In this document: piece by piece, positions 8,481-17,428 of the stretch
Position numbering within the stretch: the first letter of the stretch is position 1
Layout of the letters: the number at the start of each line of letters is the position of its first letter
Source: Streptomyces sp. Sge12
GTDB lineage: Bacteria; Actinomycetota; Actinomycetes; Streptomycetales; Streptomycetaceae
Direction of reading: 5' to 3'
NCBI RefSeq assembly: GCF_002080455.1
Contig: NZ_CP020555.1
Span: forward strand, 5,616,501 to 5,680,500
Length of the DNA stretch: 64,000 nt
The notes under the pieces: generated by a model
What the model was told of the DNA's origin: nothing
Databases searched by the model: none
The model's input: only the letters and a program-made list of their open reading frames with translations
Made by a program: the position numbers and the translations under genes

Positions 8481-9275
8481 ATGAGCGGTGTCATGAAGCG
8501 TATGGGGATGATCTTCCGCGCGAAGGCGAACAAGGCCCTTGACCGGGCCGAGGACCCGCGCGAGACCCTCGACTACTCGTACCAGAAGCAGCTGGAGCTG
8601 CTCCAGAAGGTGCGCCGCGGAGTCGCCGACGTCGCGACCTCCCGCAAGCGCCTGGAGCTGCAGCTCAACCAGCTCCAGGGGCAGTCCGCGAAGCTGGAGG
8701 ACCAGGGCCGCAAGGCCCTCGCCCTCGGCCGCGAGGACCTGGCCCGTGAGGCCCTCTCCCGCCGCGCCTCGCTCCAGCAGCAGGTCAGCGATCTGGAGGT
8801 GCAGCACCAGACCCTTCAGGGCGAGGAGGAGAAGCTGACGCTGGCCGCGCAGCGGCTCCAGGCCAAGGTGGACGCCTTCCGGACGAAGAAGGAGACCATC
8901 AAGGCCACCTACACGGCGGCCCAGGCGCAGACCCGGATCGCGGAGTCCTTCTCCGGCATCTCCGAGGAGATGAGCGACGTCGGCCTGGCCATCCAGCGGG
9001 CCGAGGACAAGACCGCCCAGCTGCAGGCCCGCGCCGGCGCGATCGACGAGCTGCTGGCTTCCGGCGCGCTCGACGACCGGAGCGGACTCGGCTCCAAGGA
9101 CGACATCCAGGCCGAACTGGACCGCCTCTCGGGCGGCTCCGACGTGGAACTGGAGCTCCAGCGCATGAAGGCCGAGCTGGCGGGCGGCCCGTCCGCCCAG
9201 CAGCAGGCCATCGAGGGCGGCGCCCAGGGCAACGGGCAGCAGCCGCAGACTCCGCACCGGTTCGACAAGCAGTAG
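8481..9275 (+). CDS. pspA: PspA/IM30 family membrane-stress protein
   Basis: A 264-residue PspA-family protein, almost entirely coiled coil (residues ~25-210), with an amphipathic start (MKRMGMIFRAKANKALDRAEDP) followed by the family's early YxxQLELLQKVRRG pattern. PspA polymerises on damaged membranes and maintains proton motive force; the Streptomyces protein responds to envelope stress. The Gln/Gly-rich tail is disordered. ATG at 8481 after GAAGGGGGCG; an in-frame GTG upstream is less likely. Followed by PspAA 13 bp downstream. 8294-8480 is the shared divergent promoter region with DUF3043; I could not assign promoter elements there. Confidence 0.93.
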   Translation: MSGVMKRMGMIFRAKANKALDRAEDPRETLDYSYQKQLELLQKVRRGVADVATSRKRLELQLNQLQGQSAKLEDQGRKALALGREDLAREALSRRASLQQQVSDLEVQHQTLQGEEEKLTLAAQRLQAKVDAFRTKKETIKATYTAAQAQTRIAESFSGISEEMSDVGLAIQRAEDKTAQLQARAGAIDELLASGALDDRSGLGSKDDIQAELDRLSGGSDVELELQRMKAELAGGPSAQQQAIEGGAQGNGQQPQTPHRFDKQ

Positions 9276-9288
9276 GACGGGGCCCGTC

Positions 9289-9567
9289 ATGATTGTCCGC
9301 ATCATGGGGGAAGGCCAGGTGGAGCTGGCGGACAGCCACCTCGCCGAGCTCAACAAGCTGGACGACGAACTGCTCGCGGAGATGCAGAGCGGCGACGGGG
9401 AGGGCTTCCGGCGCACGCTCGGCGCGCTGCTCGAAGCCGTACGGCGGCTCGGTGAGCCGCTGCCCGACGACGCCCTGGAGCCGTCCGAGCTGATCCTGCC
9501 GGCCCCCGGCGCGACCCTCGACGAGGTCCGGGAGATGCTCCGCGACGACGGCCTGATCCCGGGCTGA
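9289..9567 (+). CDS. pspAA: PspA-associated protein PspAA
   Basis: A 92-residue protein matching the PspAA domain: MIVRIMGEGQVELADSHLAELNKLDD at the start and EVREMLRDDGLIPG at the end. These small proteins partner PspA in Actinobacteria and Archaea. It lies 13 bp after pspA and must be co-transcribed, then ends at a perfect hairpin terminator. Confidence 0.88.
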   Translation: MIVRIMGEGQVELADSHLAELNKLDDELLAEMQSGDGEGFRRTLGALLEAVRRLGEPLPDDALEPSELILPAPGATLDEVREMLRDDGLIPG

Positions 9568-9590
9568 GCCCCGGCCGGGCACACCGACGA

Positions 9591-9635
9591 AACGGCGGTG
9601 GGCCCTCCCCTTCCCGGGGAGGGCCCACCGCCGTT
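9591..9635. terminator. Bidirectional intrinsic terminator
   Basis: Perfect 20 bp stem (9591-9610 with 9616-9635) with a 5-base loop, between convergent pspAA and the membrane protein gene. Its right arm ends one base before the latter's stop codon. Confidence 0.88.
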
Positions 9636-9636
9636 C

Positions 9637-10422
9637 TCAGTGCGGGGGAGGTTTCTCCAGGGAGACCACCTGGTCCGGATCGTGGTCCGGGTCCGGGGTC
9701 CCGCCGATGAAGTTCTCGAACCTGCGGCGCGGCCCCGCCCACCGCCGGTCGTGGTGGAAGGCCCGCAGCCCGGCCCTGGCGCGGGCGCGCGGACGGTTCG
9801 CGTAGAACTTTTTCGCGTACGGGGACCCGGGCCGGGCCAGCCGGATCGCGCCGACCAGTGCGACGAAGGGCACCACCAGGCCGAAGAGGGCGGTGCGCGC
9901 CTTGCCCTTCCACAGGGCGATCAGGGCCAGGAAGAAGTTGGTGGCCGCGTTCATGGCGACCAGGCCGCGGCTCTGGCGCTCCTCGGCGGACAGGTCGTTC
10001 ACGCCGAAGGGCACGAAGCCGCCCAGGACCAGCGCCACCAGGGCGGCCGTGACGACGACGATCTCCACGCTCTTGCGGCCCTGCTCGCTCCAGTAGACGT
10101 CGTCGAGGTGCAGGATCAGTGCGAACTCGTCCAGGACCAGGCCCGCGCCCAGCCCGAAGATCACGGCGGAGGCGCATGCGCCGAAGCCGTGCCGGCCGCT
10201 GCCCACCGCGCCGAATCCGCCGATGATCACGAGGATCACCCCGGGCACCACGTGGTGGATGTGGATGCCACCGGGGGTGACGTTCTTGAAGGGGCCGCGG
10301 CCGGCCCGGATCAGCCGGGTGATCACCCGGGTGACCAGGAACGACATCACGAACGAGAGCAGGGCGAGCAGGAGGGGCAGCTTCCCCGGTTCGACGATGT
10401 TCCGATACCACCAGTGACCCAT
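9637..10422 (-). CDS. Integral membrane protein of unknown function
   Basis: A 261-residue protein with about six or seven hydrophobic segments (residues 15-190) and a hydrophilic basic C-terminus. Notable: a GGIHIHHVVPG motif (~52-62) with three histidines at a membrane boundary, and LVLDEFALILHLDDVYW (~95-111) with acidic residues in a hydrophobic stretch. Such residues could bind a metal, but no known family was recognised. ATG at 10422 has GGGAG eight bases upstream. Divergent from cobS. Confidence 0.78.
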   Translation of the reverse strand: MGHWWYRNIVEPGKLPLLLALLSFVMSFLVTRVITRLIRAGRGPFKNVTPGGIHIHHVVPGVILVIIGGFGAVGSGRHGFGACASAVIFGLGAGLVLDEFALILHLDDVYWSEQGRKSVEIVVVTAALVALVLGGFVPFGVNDLSAEERQSRGLVAMNAATNFFLALIALWKGKARTALFGLVVPFVALVGAIRLARPGSPYAKKFYANRPRARARAGLRAFHHDRRWAGPRRRFENFIGGTPDPDHDPDQVVSLEKPPPH

Positions 10423-10492
10423 CCCACTGACTCCCTATTTGGCAGGTATGGGGTAATTTACCGCTCGCGCCGAGCGGGTACCGTTCCCGCCG

Positions 10493-11314
10493 ATGACAGA
10501 TTCGTTCGACGGCCCGCCCCTGACGCCGCCCCCGGAACGCGCCTCGTTCCTCGACGGCGTCCGTTTCGCGTTCGGCACCCTCACCGTGCTGCCCGCCCGC
10601 ATCACCCGCTGGGACCGTCCCGCCGCCCGCACCGGAATGGCCTGCGCCCCGCTCGCCGGACTGGTCGTCGGCCTGCTCGCGGCCCTGCCGGGCGTACTCC
10701 TCCTGCTGCTCGGCGGGGGACCGCTGCTCGCCGCGACCCTCACCGTCGCCGCGCCCGCCGCGCTGACCCGGGCACTGCACCTGGACGGCCTCGCCGACAC
10801 CGCCGACGGGCTGGGCAGCGCCAAACCCGCCGGCGAGGCCCTGCGCATCATGAAGCAGTCCGACATCGGCCCCTTCGGTGTCGTCACGCTGATCGTCGTA
10901 CTGCTCCTCCAGGTCGCCGCGCTGTCCGAGATCTACGCCGACAGCTGGGTCCGCGGCGCCCTCGCCGCCGTGGTCGCCGCCTTCGCGGCCCGCCTCGCCA
11001 TGACCCTGGCCTCCCGCGAAGGCGTCCCGGCGGCCCGCCCCGGGGGACTCGGCGCCGCGGTCGCCGGAGCGGTCCCGCGCCGCGCCGCCCTACTGATCGC
11101 CCTGCTCGCCGTCGCGGCGGCCGCGGCAGCCGCCCTCCCGCTGGGCCCGGCCGCCGCCGCGCAGTACGCGGCGGCCGTCCTGGCCGCCCTGCTCGCCGCC
11201 GAACTGCTGCTCCGCCGCTGCGTACGCCGCTTCGACGGAGTCACCGGGGACGTCTTCGGCGCCCTCGCGGAGGTCGCGGCGACCACCGCCCTGATCGTCC
11301 TCGCCCTGGGCTGA
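10493..11314 (+). CDS. cobS: Adenosylcobinamide-GDP ribazoletransferase (cobalamin synthase) CobS
   Basis: A 273-residue polytopic membrane enzyme that joins adenosylcobinamide-GDP to alpha-ribazole (or its phosphate), the last step of the nucleotide loop pathway. It shows FLDGVRFAFGTLTVLPAR at the start and the Mg-binding HLDGLADTADGLGS motif (~94-107), with Ala/Leu-rich membrane segments after it. It is separated from cobT/cobU by 4 kb. No SD precedes the ATG, but TACCGT ends eight bases before it, suggesting a leaderless mRNA. Small palindromes at 10452-10462 and 10461-10477 lie in the divergent promoter region. Confidence 0.93.
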   Translation: MTDSFDGPPLTPPPERASFLDGVRFAFGTLTVLPARITRWDRPAARTGMACAPLAGLVVGLLAALPGVLLLLLGGGPLLAATLTVAAPAALTRALHLDGLADTADGLGSAKPAGEALRIMKQSDIGPFGVVTLIVVLLLQVAALSEIYADSWVRGALAAVVAAFAARLAMTLASREGVPAARPGGLGAAVAGAVPRRAALLIALLAVAAAAAAALPLGPAAAAQYAAAVLAALLAAELLLRRCVRRFDGVTGDVFGALAEVAATTALIVLALG

Positions 11315-11348
11315 GCGGGCCGCAGGCGGGGCCGCGTACCCTCACCCC

Positions 11349-12077
11349 GTGGACCACACCGCCCCGGACCTGCCCGCCGCCGCGCCCCTGAGGGTGCTGC
11401 TCGCCGACGACCAGGCACTGCTGCGCAGCGCCTTCAAGGTGCTCGTCGACTCCGAGCACGACATGGAGGTCGTCGGGGAGGCCTCCGACGGGGCGCAGGC
11501 CGTCGAACTCGCCCGCCGCACGCGCCCCGACGTCGTCCTCATGGACATCCGCATGCCCGGCACCGACGGGCTCGCCGCCACCCGCATGATCAGCGCGGAC
11601 CCGGAACTCGCCGGCGTGCGCGTGGTGATGCTGACGACCTTCGAGGTCGACGAGTACGTGGTCTCGGCGCTGCGGGCCGGCGCCTCCGGCTTCCTCGGCA
11701 AGGGCGCCGAGCCCGACGAACTGCTGAACGCCATCCGGGTCGCCGCGGCCGGCGAGGCCCTGCTCTCCCCGGCCGCCACCAAAGGGCTCATCGCCACCTT
11801 CCTCGCCCAGGGCGGCGGCGCCGACCCGGCCGCGGCCATGGACTCGGCCGGGGCCCACGCGCAGCGGCTCGCCGCGCTGACCGTCCGGGAGCGCGAGGTC
11901 CTCGTACACGTCGCGGCCGGGCTGTCCAACGACGGGATCGCCGGACGGCTGGAGGTCAGCCCGCTGACCGTCAAGACCCACGTGAACCGGGCCATGGCCA
12001 AGCTCGGCGCCCGCGACCGGGCCCAATTGGTGGTCATTGCGTACGAATCGGGACTGGTCCGCCCTCGCGCGGAGTAG
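11349..12077 (+). CDS. NarL/FixJ-family response regulator
   Basis: A 242-residue regulator. The receiver domain (~15-130) has the acidic pair in LLADDQ, the phosphoacceptor aspartate in DVVLMDIRMPG, and a lysine in FLGKGAEPDE. The C-terminal LuxR helix-turn-helix is LTVREREVLVHVAAGLSNDG through AMAKLGARDRAQLV. GTG at 11349 lacks an SD but TACCCT ends six bases upstream (leaderless signature). 35 bp after cobS. No kinase is adjacent; the HisKA_3 kinase at the start of the window is a candidate partner. It precedes the RND transporter gene and might regulate it (inference). Confidence 0.9.
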   Translation: MDHTAPDLPAAAPLRVLLADDQALLRSAFKVLVDSEHDMEVVGEASDGAQAVELARRTRPDVVLMDIRMPGTDGLAATRMISADPELAGVRVVMLTTFEVDEYVVSALRAGASGFLGKGAEPDELLNAIRVAAAGEALLSPAATKGLIATFLAQGGGADPAAAMDSAGAHAQRLAALTVREREVLVHVAAGLSNDGIAGRLEVSPLTVKTHVNRAMAKLGARDRAQLVVIAYESGLVRPRAE

Positions 12078-12213
12078 AACCGCCCGGTACGACGTACTCC
12101 AGACGCGGTATGCCGCACATAAGGACGGCACCTGCGAGCGACGCAATGCGCCACCGCGATGGGACAGGGTGGTGGTGCCCTCGCGTTCGTCACTGCAGAG
12201 AGATCTCATACCC

Positions 12214-15200
12214 ATGTCCTGGCTGTCCCGCTTCAGCCTGGCCCAAAGGGCGTTGGTCGGCCTCGTGTCGATCGTCGCGCTCCTCTTCGGCGCCATAGCC
12301 ATTCCGCAGCTCAAGCAGCAGCTGCTGCCCTCCATCGAATTGCCGATGGTCTCCGTGCTCGCGCCGTACCAGGGCGCCTCGCCCGACGTGGTGGAGAAGC
12401 AGGTCGTCGAACCGATCGAGGCCATGCTCAAGGGCGTCGACGGCCTCACCGGCATCACCTCCACCGCCAGCGAGGGCAACGCCCTCATCATGGCCACCTT
12501 CGACTACGGCGACAGCGGCACCAAGCAGCTCGTCGCCGACGTCCAGCAGGCCGTCAACCGGGCCCGCGTCCGGCTGCCCGCCGAGGTGGACCCGCAGGTC
12601 GTGGCCGGTTCCACCGACGACATCCCGACGGTCATCCTGGCCGTCACCTCCGACAAGGACCAGCAGGCGCTGGCCGACCAGCTGGAACGTTCCGTCGTTC
12701 CGGTGCTGTCGGACATCGAGGGCGTCGGCCAGGTCACCGTCGACGGCGTCCAGGACCTCCAGGTCACCGTCACCCCCGACGACGCCAAGCTCGCGGCCGC
12801 CGGCCTCGACGGCGCCTCCCTCGCCCAGGGCCTCCAGGCGGGCGGCGCGGCCGTCCCCGCCGGCTCCTTCGACGAGGCGGGCAAGAACCGCACCGTGCGC
12901 GTCGGCTCCGGCTACACCTCCCTCGCCCAGCTGCAGGAGCTGCGCCTGAGCCCCGGCCCGGGCAAGCCCGCCGTCCGCCTCGGCGACGTCGCGGCCGTCA
13001 AGCAGGAGCCGGCCAAGGCCGTCTCCATCACCCGGACCAACGGCAAGCCCAGCCTCGCCCTCGTCCTCACCATGGACAAGGACGGCAGTGCCGTCGCCAT
13101 CTCCGACGCGGTCAAGGACAAGCTCCCCGAGCTGCGCACCACGGTCGGCGCCGGCGCCGACCTGACCGTCGTCAGCGACCAGGGCCCGGCCGTCGCCAAG
13201 TCCATCTCCAGCCTGACCACCGAGGGCCTGCTCGGCCTGCTGTTCGCGGTGATCGTGATCCTGGTCTTCCTCGCCTCGCTGCGCTCGACGCTGGTCACCG
13301 CGGTCTCCATCCCGCTGTCCGTGGTCCTCGCGCTCATCGTGCTGTGGACCCAGGACCTGTCGCTCAACATGCTGACCCTGGGCGCCCTCACCATCGCCAT
13401 CGGCCGGGTCGTCGACGACTCGATCGTGGTCCTGGAGAACATCAAGCGCCACCTCGGCTACGGCGAGGAGCGCGAGACCGCCATCATCACCGCGGTCAAG
13501 GAGGTCGCCGGCGCGGTCACCTCCTCCACCCTCACCACCGTCGCCGTCTTCCTGCCGATCGGTCTCACCGGCGGCATGATCGGCGAGCTCTTCGGCTCGT
13601 TCTCGCTCACGGTCACCGCGGCCCTGCTGGCCTCGCTGCTCGTCTCGCTGACGGTCGTACCGGTGCTCTCGTACTGGTTCCTGAGCGCCCCCAAGGGCGT
13701 CGACCCCGCGAACGCCGAGAGCGCGGCGAAGGCCCGCCGCGAGGCCGAGGAGAAGGAGGCGCGCAGCCGCCTCCAGCTCTTCTACGTCCGCGTCCTGGGC
13801 TTCGCCACCCGGCGCCGGCTGACCAGCGTGGCCATCGCGGTGGTCGTCCTGATCGGCACCCTCGCGATGACCCCGATGCTGAAGACCAACTTCTTCGACC
13901 AGGGCGAGCAGGAAGTCCTGACGGTCAAGCAGGAGCTGGCCCCCGGCACCTCTCTGGCCGCCTCCGACGAGGCGAGCCGCAAGATCGAGAAGGTCCTGGG
14001 CTCGGTCGACGGCGTCAAGAGCTACCAGGTCACCGTCGGTTCCTCCGGCTTCCTCGCGGCCTTCGGCGGCGGTACGGGCTCCAACCAGGCCTCGTACCAG
14101 GTCACCCTGAAGGACTCCGGCAAGGCGGACTCCGTCAAGAAGGGCATCGAGGACAAGCTGGCCGCCCTCGACGGCATCGGCGAGACCCGCATCGTGGCGG
14201 GCGACGGCTTCGGCAGCCAGAACCTCAGCGTGGTCGTCAAGGCCGGCGACGCCAAGGTCCTCGCCGAGGCGGCCGAGCAGGTCCGCGCCGAGGTGGCGAA
14301 GCTCAAGAACGTCGCCGACGTGCAGAGCGACCTGTCCCAGTCCGTGCCCCGCATCTCCGTGACGGCCACCCCCAAGGCGGCCGAGGCCGGCCTGAACCAG
14401 GCCGCGCTCGGCGCGATCGTCGCGCAGGCCGTACGGGGCAACCCGGCGGGCAAGGCCGTACTGGACGACACCGAGCGGGACATCGTCATCAAGTCCGCGC
14501 AGCCGGCCACCACCCTGGCCGAACTGCAGGCGCTCCCGGTCGGCCCGGTCAAGCTCGGCGACATCGCCGAGGTCAAGGAGGTCCCCGGCCCCGTCGCGAT
14601 GACCCGGATCGACGGCGCCCGCGCCGCCACCGTCACCGCCCGGCCGCTCGGCGACAACACCGGCGCGGTCAGCGCCGAGCTCCAGACCAAGCTCAAGGCG
14701 CTGGACCTGCCGGACGGCGCCACGGCCTCCATCGGCGGCGTCTCCGAGGACCAGGACGAGGCCTTCGGCTCGCTCGGCCTGGCCATGCTCGCGGCCATCG
14801 CGATCGTGTTCATGCTGCTGGTCACGACGTTCCGCTCACTGGTCCAGCCGCTGATCCTGCTGGTCTCCATCCCGTTCGCGGCGACCGGCGCCCTGGGCCT
14901 GCTGCTCGTCACGGGCACCCCGATGGGCGTCCCGGCGATGATCGGCATGCTGATGCTCATCGGCATCGTCGTGACCAACGCGATCGTCCTGATCGACCTG
15001 GTCAACCAGTACCGCGCCCAGGGTCTGGGCGTCGTCGAAGCGGTCATCGAGGGCGGCCGGCACCGACTGCGCCCGATCCTGATGACGGCCCTGGCGACGA
15101 TCTTCGCGCTGCTCCCGATGGCGCTCGGCGTCACCGGCGAGGGCGGCTTCATCTCGCAGCCGCTCGCGGTCGTGGTGATCGGCGGCCTGGTCAGCTCCAC

Positions 15201-15342
15201 CCTGCTGACGCTGCTGCTGGTGCCGACCCTCTACACGATGGTCGAACTCCGCAAGGAGCGCCGCCGCGCGAAGAAGACGGCCCGCCTGACGGTGGTCCCG
15301 GCCCCGTCCGACTCCTCGGACGACACCCCGGCCCGCGTCTGA
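12214..15342 (+). CDS. RND-family efflux transporter (AcrB/AcrD/AcrF type)
   Basis: A 1042-residue RND pump of standard length. The TM1 region is FSLAQRALVGLVSIVALL, followed by a porter domain (~40-330), a TM2-6 block with the proton-relay motif GRVVDDSIVVLEN (~398-410), a linker, a second porter domain and TM8-12 with LIGIVVTNAIVLIDLVNQ. Exports hydrophobic compounds using proton motive force. No membrane-fusion or outer-membrane partner gene is adjacent, as usual in Gram-positive bacteria. ATG at 12214 with GAGAGA upstream. The preceding 136 bp holds its own likely promoter. Ends at tandem hairpins. Confidence 0.92.
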   Translation: MSWLSRFSLAQRALVGLVSIVALLFGAIAIPQLKQQLLPSIELPMVSVLAPYQGASPDVVEKQVVEPIEAMLKGVDGLTGITSTASEGNALIMATFDYGDSGTKQLVADVQQAVNRARVRLPAEVDPQVVAGSTDDIPTVILAVTSDKDQQALADQLERSVVPVLSDIEGVGQVTVDGVQDLQVTVTPDDAKLAAAGLDGASLAQGLQAGGAAVPAGSFDEAGKNRTVRVGSGYTSLAQLQELRLSPGPGKPAVRLGDVAAVKQEPAKAVSITRTNGKPSLALVLTMDKDGSAVAISDAVKDKLPELRTTVGAGADLTVVSDQGPAVAKSISSLTTEGLLGLLFAVIVILVFLASLRSTLVTAVSIPLSVVLALIVLWTQDLSLNMLTLGALTIAIGRVVDDSIVVLENIKRHLGYGEERETAIITAVKEVAGAVTSSTLTTVAVFLPIGLTGGMIGELFGSFSLTVTAALLASLLVSLTVVPVLSYWFLSAPKGVDPANAESAAKARREAEEKEARSRLQLFYVRVLGFATRRRLTSVAIAVVVLIGTLAMTPMLKTNFFDQGEQEVLTVKQELAPGTSLAASDEASRKIEKVLGSVDGVKSYQVTVGSSGFLAAFGGGTGSNQASYQVTLKDSGKADSVKKGIEDKLAALDGIGETRIVAGDGFGSQNLSVVVKAGDAKVLAEAAEQVRAEVAKLKNVADVQSDLSQSVPRISVTATPKAAEAGLNQAALGAIVAQAVRGNPAGKAVLDDTERDIVIKSAQPATTLAELQALPVGPVKLGDIAEVKEVPGPVAMTRIDGARAATVTARPLGDNTGAVSAELQTKLKALDLPDGATASIGGVSEDQDEAFGSLGLAMLAAIAIVFMLLVTTFRSLVQPLILLVSIPFAATGALGLLLVTGTPMGVPAMIGMLMLIGIVVTNAIVLIDLVNQYRAQGLGVVEAVIEGGRHRLRPILMTALATIFALLPMALGVTGEGGFISQPLAVVVIGGLVSSTLLTLLLVPTLYTMVELRKERRRAKKTARLTVVPAPSDSSDDTPARV

Positions 15343-15364
15343 CCGGCCCGCTTCCGACCGGCCC

Positions 15365-15451
15365 GGGCGGGCCGAGCCACTCGGCCCGCCCGACCGGATG
15401 CCCCATGCCCGAAGGGGCGGCTCCTGCACAGGAGCCGCCCCTTCGGGCATG
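15365..15451. terminator. Tandem bidirectional terminators
   Basis: Two hairpins in series between the convergent RND and nadA genes. The first has 12 bp arms at 15365-15376 and 15380-15391. The second has a perfect 22 bp stem, 15404-15425 with 15430-15451, and a 4-base loop. The second is 16 bases from the nadA stop. Confidence 0.88.
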
Positions 15452-15467
15452 CGGGGGAGGGGAGGGG

Positions 15468-16646
15468 CTACGGGAGCGCCAGCATCCGCTCCAGGGCGAG
15501 CTTCGCGAAGCTCTCCGTCTCCTTGTCGACCTGGATCTGGTTGACGAGGTTGCCCTCGGCCAGGGACTCCAGGGTCCACACCAGGTGCGGCAGGTCGATG
15601 CGGTTCATGGTCGAGCAGAAGCAGACCGTCTTGTCGAGGAAGACGACTTCCTTGTCCTCGGCAGCGAATCGATTCGCCAGACGGCGGACCAGGTTCAGCT
15701 CGGTGCCGATGGCCCACTTGGAGCCGGCCGGGGCCGCCTCCAGCGCCTTGATGATGTACTCCGTCGAGCCGACGTAGTCCGCGGCCGCCACGACCTCGTG
15801 CTTGCACTCGGGGTGGACCAGGACGTTCACGCCGGGGATCCGGGCGCGGACGTCGTTGACCGAGTCGACCGAGAACCGGCCGTGCACCGAGCAGTGCCCG
15901 CGCCACAGGATCATCTTGGCGTTCCGCAGCTGCTCGACCGTCAGGCCGCCGTTCGGCTTGTGCGGGTTGTAGAGCACGCAGTCGTCCAGGGACATGCCCA
16001 TGTCGCGGACGGCGGTGTTGCGGCCCAGGTGCTGGTCCGGGAGGAAGAGGATCTTCTCGCCCTGCTCGAACGCCCACTCCAGGGCTTTCTTCGCGTTGGA
16101 CGAGGTGCAGATCGTGCCGCCGTGCTTGCCGGTGAAGGCCTTGATGTCGGCGGAGGAGTTCATGTACGAGACGGGCACCGTGGCGTCGGCGACACCGGCC
16201 TCGGTCAGTACGTCCCAGCACTCCGCGACCTGCTCGGCGGTGGCCATGTCGGCCATCGAGCAGCCGGCGGCCAGGTCCGGCAGGACCACCTTCTGGTCGT
16301 CCGAGGTCAGGATGTCCGCGGACTCGGCCATGAAGTGCACGCCGCAGAAGACGATGTACTCGGCCTCCGGCTTGGCGGCCGCGTCCTTGGCCAGCTTGAA
16401 GGAGTCCCCGGTGACGTCCGCGAACTCGATGACCTCGTCACGCTGGTAATGGTGGCCCAGGATGAAGACCTTGTCCCCGAGCTTCTCCTTGGCCGCGCGG
16501 GCCCGCGCCACCAGGTTCGGGTCCGACGGCGAGGGCAGGTCGCCGGGGCACTCCACCCCGCGCTCGCTCTTGGGGTCGGCCTCACGGCCGAGCAGCAGCA
16601 GGGCGAGGGGCGTCGGCTGGACGTCCAAAGGCTGGGCGGTGGTCAC
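15468..16646 (-). CDS. nadA: Quinolinate synthase NadA
   Basis: A 392-residue NadA, which condenses iminoaspartate with dihydroxyacetone phosphate to quinolinate using a [4Fe-4S] cluster (de novo NAD). Key features: ILGHHYQRDEV near residue 65, FCGVHFMAESADIL, LPDQHLGRNTA, HPECKHEV and the C-terminal cluster cysteine region KTVCFCSTMNRIDL. The start was set at the GTG at 16646 because AAAGGG lies eight bases before it; the GTG at 16655 directly abuts that SD. Divergent from an Fe-S insertion gene, which fits its cluster need. No nadB or nadC is in the window. Confidence 0.94.
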   Translation of the reverse strand: MTTAQPLDVQPTPLALLLLGREADPKSERGVECPGDLPSPSDPNLVARARAAKEKLGDKVFILGHHYQRDEVIEFADVTGDSFKLAKDAAAKPEAEYIVFCGVHFMAESADILTSDDQKVVLPDLAAGCSMADMATAEQVAECWDVLTEAGVADATVPVSYMNSSADIKAFTGKHGGTICTSSNAKKALEWAFEQGEKILFLPDQHLGRNTAVRDMGMSLDDCVLYNPHKPNGGLTVEQLRNAKMILWRGHCSVHGRFSVDSVNDVRARIPGVNVLVHPECKHEVVAAADYVGSTEYIIKALEAAPAGSKWAIGTELNLVRRLANRFAAEDKEVVFLDKTVCFCSTMNRIDLPHLVWTLESLAEGNLVNQIQVDKETESFAKLALERMLALP

Positions 16647-16711
16647 GACACGCACCCTTTCTGTTCTGCGACAAGGGATTTCTGGATCATCACTACGACT
16701 TCTCGTCTACT

Positions 16712-16742
16712 TGACGTTATCTATCATAACCGCTTCACGTCA
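16712..16742. promoter_or_regulatory. Candidate operator in the nadA/erpA intergenic region
   Basis: The 302 bp gap 16647-16948 holds two nested inverted repeats: TGACGT (16712-16717) with ACGTCA (16737-16742), and GTTAT (16716-16720) with ATAAC (16726-16730). On the minus strand this includes TATGAT, a good -10 element for nadA. AT content is locally high for this genome. I see no gene in the gap; the erpA promoter must lie in the right half. Confidence 0.4.
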
Positions 16743-16948
16743 GTTTGACGATGCCGATAGTGTCAATGTGACGCATCAGCCCACGATTCGTCGGGTCCGC
16801 CCCCGCGCGCGGTGTGCGAGCATGGAATATCTGAAACAAGCGTCGGGTCCCGGAATGAATCCGCGGTCCCGCTCGTTGCCACCGACGGCAAGAGTCCGAC
16901 GTTTCCTCGCCTCCGGCGGGGAGCCGCCCACTTCGGGAGTGAATGCAG

Positions 16949-17305
16949 ATGTCCGTACAGGACGACAAGACCACTGTGAGCGACGGCATCCTCCTGTCCG
17001 ACGCCGCCGCCGAGAAGGTCAGGACCCTGCTGGAGCAGGAAGGCCGTGACGACCTGGCGCTGCGCGTCGCCGTCCAGCCCGGCGGCTGCTCCGGCCTGCG
17101 CTACCAGCTCTTCTTCGACGAGCGCTCCCTCGACGGCGACGTCGTGAAGGACTTCGACGGTGTGAAGGTCGTCACGGACCGGATGAGCTCCCCGTACCTC
17201 CACGGCGCCTCCATCGACTTCGTCGACACCATCGAGAAGCAGGGCTTCACGATCGACAACCCCAACGCCACGGGCTCCTGCGCCTGCGGCGACTCGTTCA
17301 GCTAG
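16949..17305 (+). CDS. erpA: A-type iron-sulfur insertion protein (HesB/IscA/ErpA)
   Basis: A 118-residue A-type carrier that delivers Fe-S clusters to target proteins. It has the three cluster-ligating cysteines: one in VQPGGCSGLRY (~residue 48) and two in the C-terminal GSCACGDSFS. ATG at 16949 (MSVQDD) was chosen because GGGAG lies nine bases upstream; the ATG at 16943 would be only three bases from it. Divergent from nadA, an Fe-S enzyme. The symbol erpA follows common actinobacterial annotation. Confidence 0.92.
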   Translation: MSVQDDKTTVSDGILLSDAAAEKVRTLLEQEGRDDLALRVAVQPGGCSGLRYQLFFDERSLDGDVVKDFDGVKVVTDRMSSPYLHGASIDFVDTIEKQGFTIDNPNATGSCACGDSFS

Positions 17306-17347
17306 GCCCGAGCGCCGAGCCTGAACGGCCGCACCACCCGGCATGAC

Positions 17348-17394
17348 GCGAGGGCCCGCCTCCGGTCGAATCCGACCCGGAGGCGGGCCCTCGC
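17348..17394. terminator. Bidirectional intrinsic terminator
   Basis: Perfect 18 bp stem (17348-17365 with 17377-17394), 11-base loop, between convergent erpA and the large anchored protein gene. Confidence 0.82.
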
Positions 17395-17428
17395 GCATGC
17401 CCCGGAGCCCCGGGGCGCCGGCTGCGTC

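Noticed and set aside
12159..16748. A 1529-residue open frame running through the RND gene and beyond
   Set aside because: It is an Arg/Gly/Pro-rich shadow frame of the transporter and of nadA's complementary strand; codon usage and homology support the RND and NadA frames instead.
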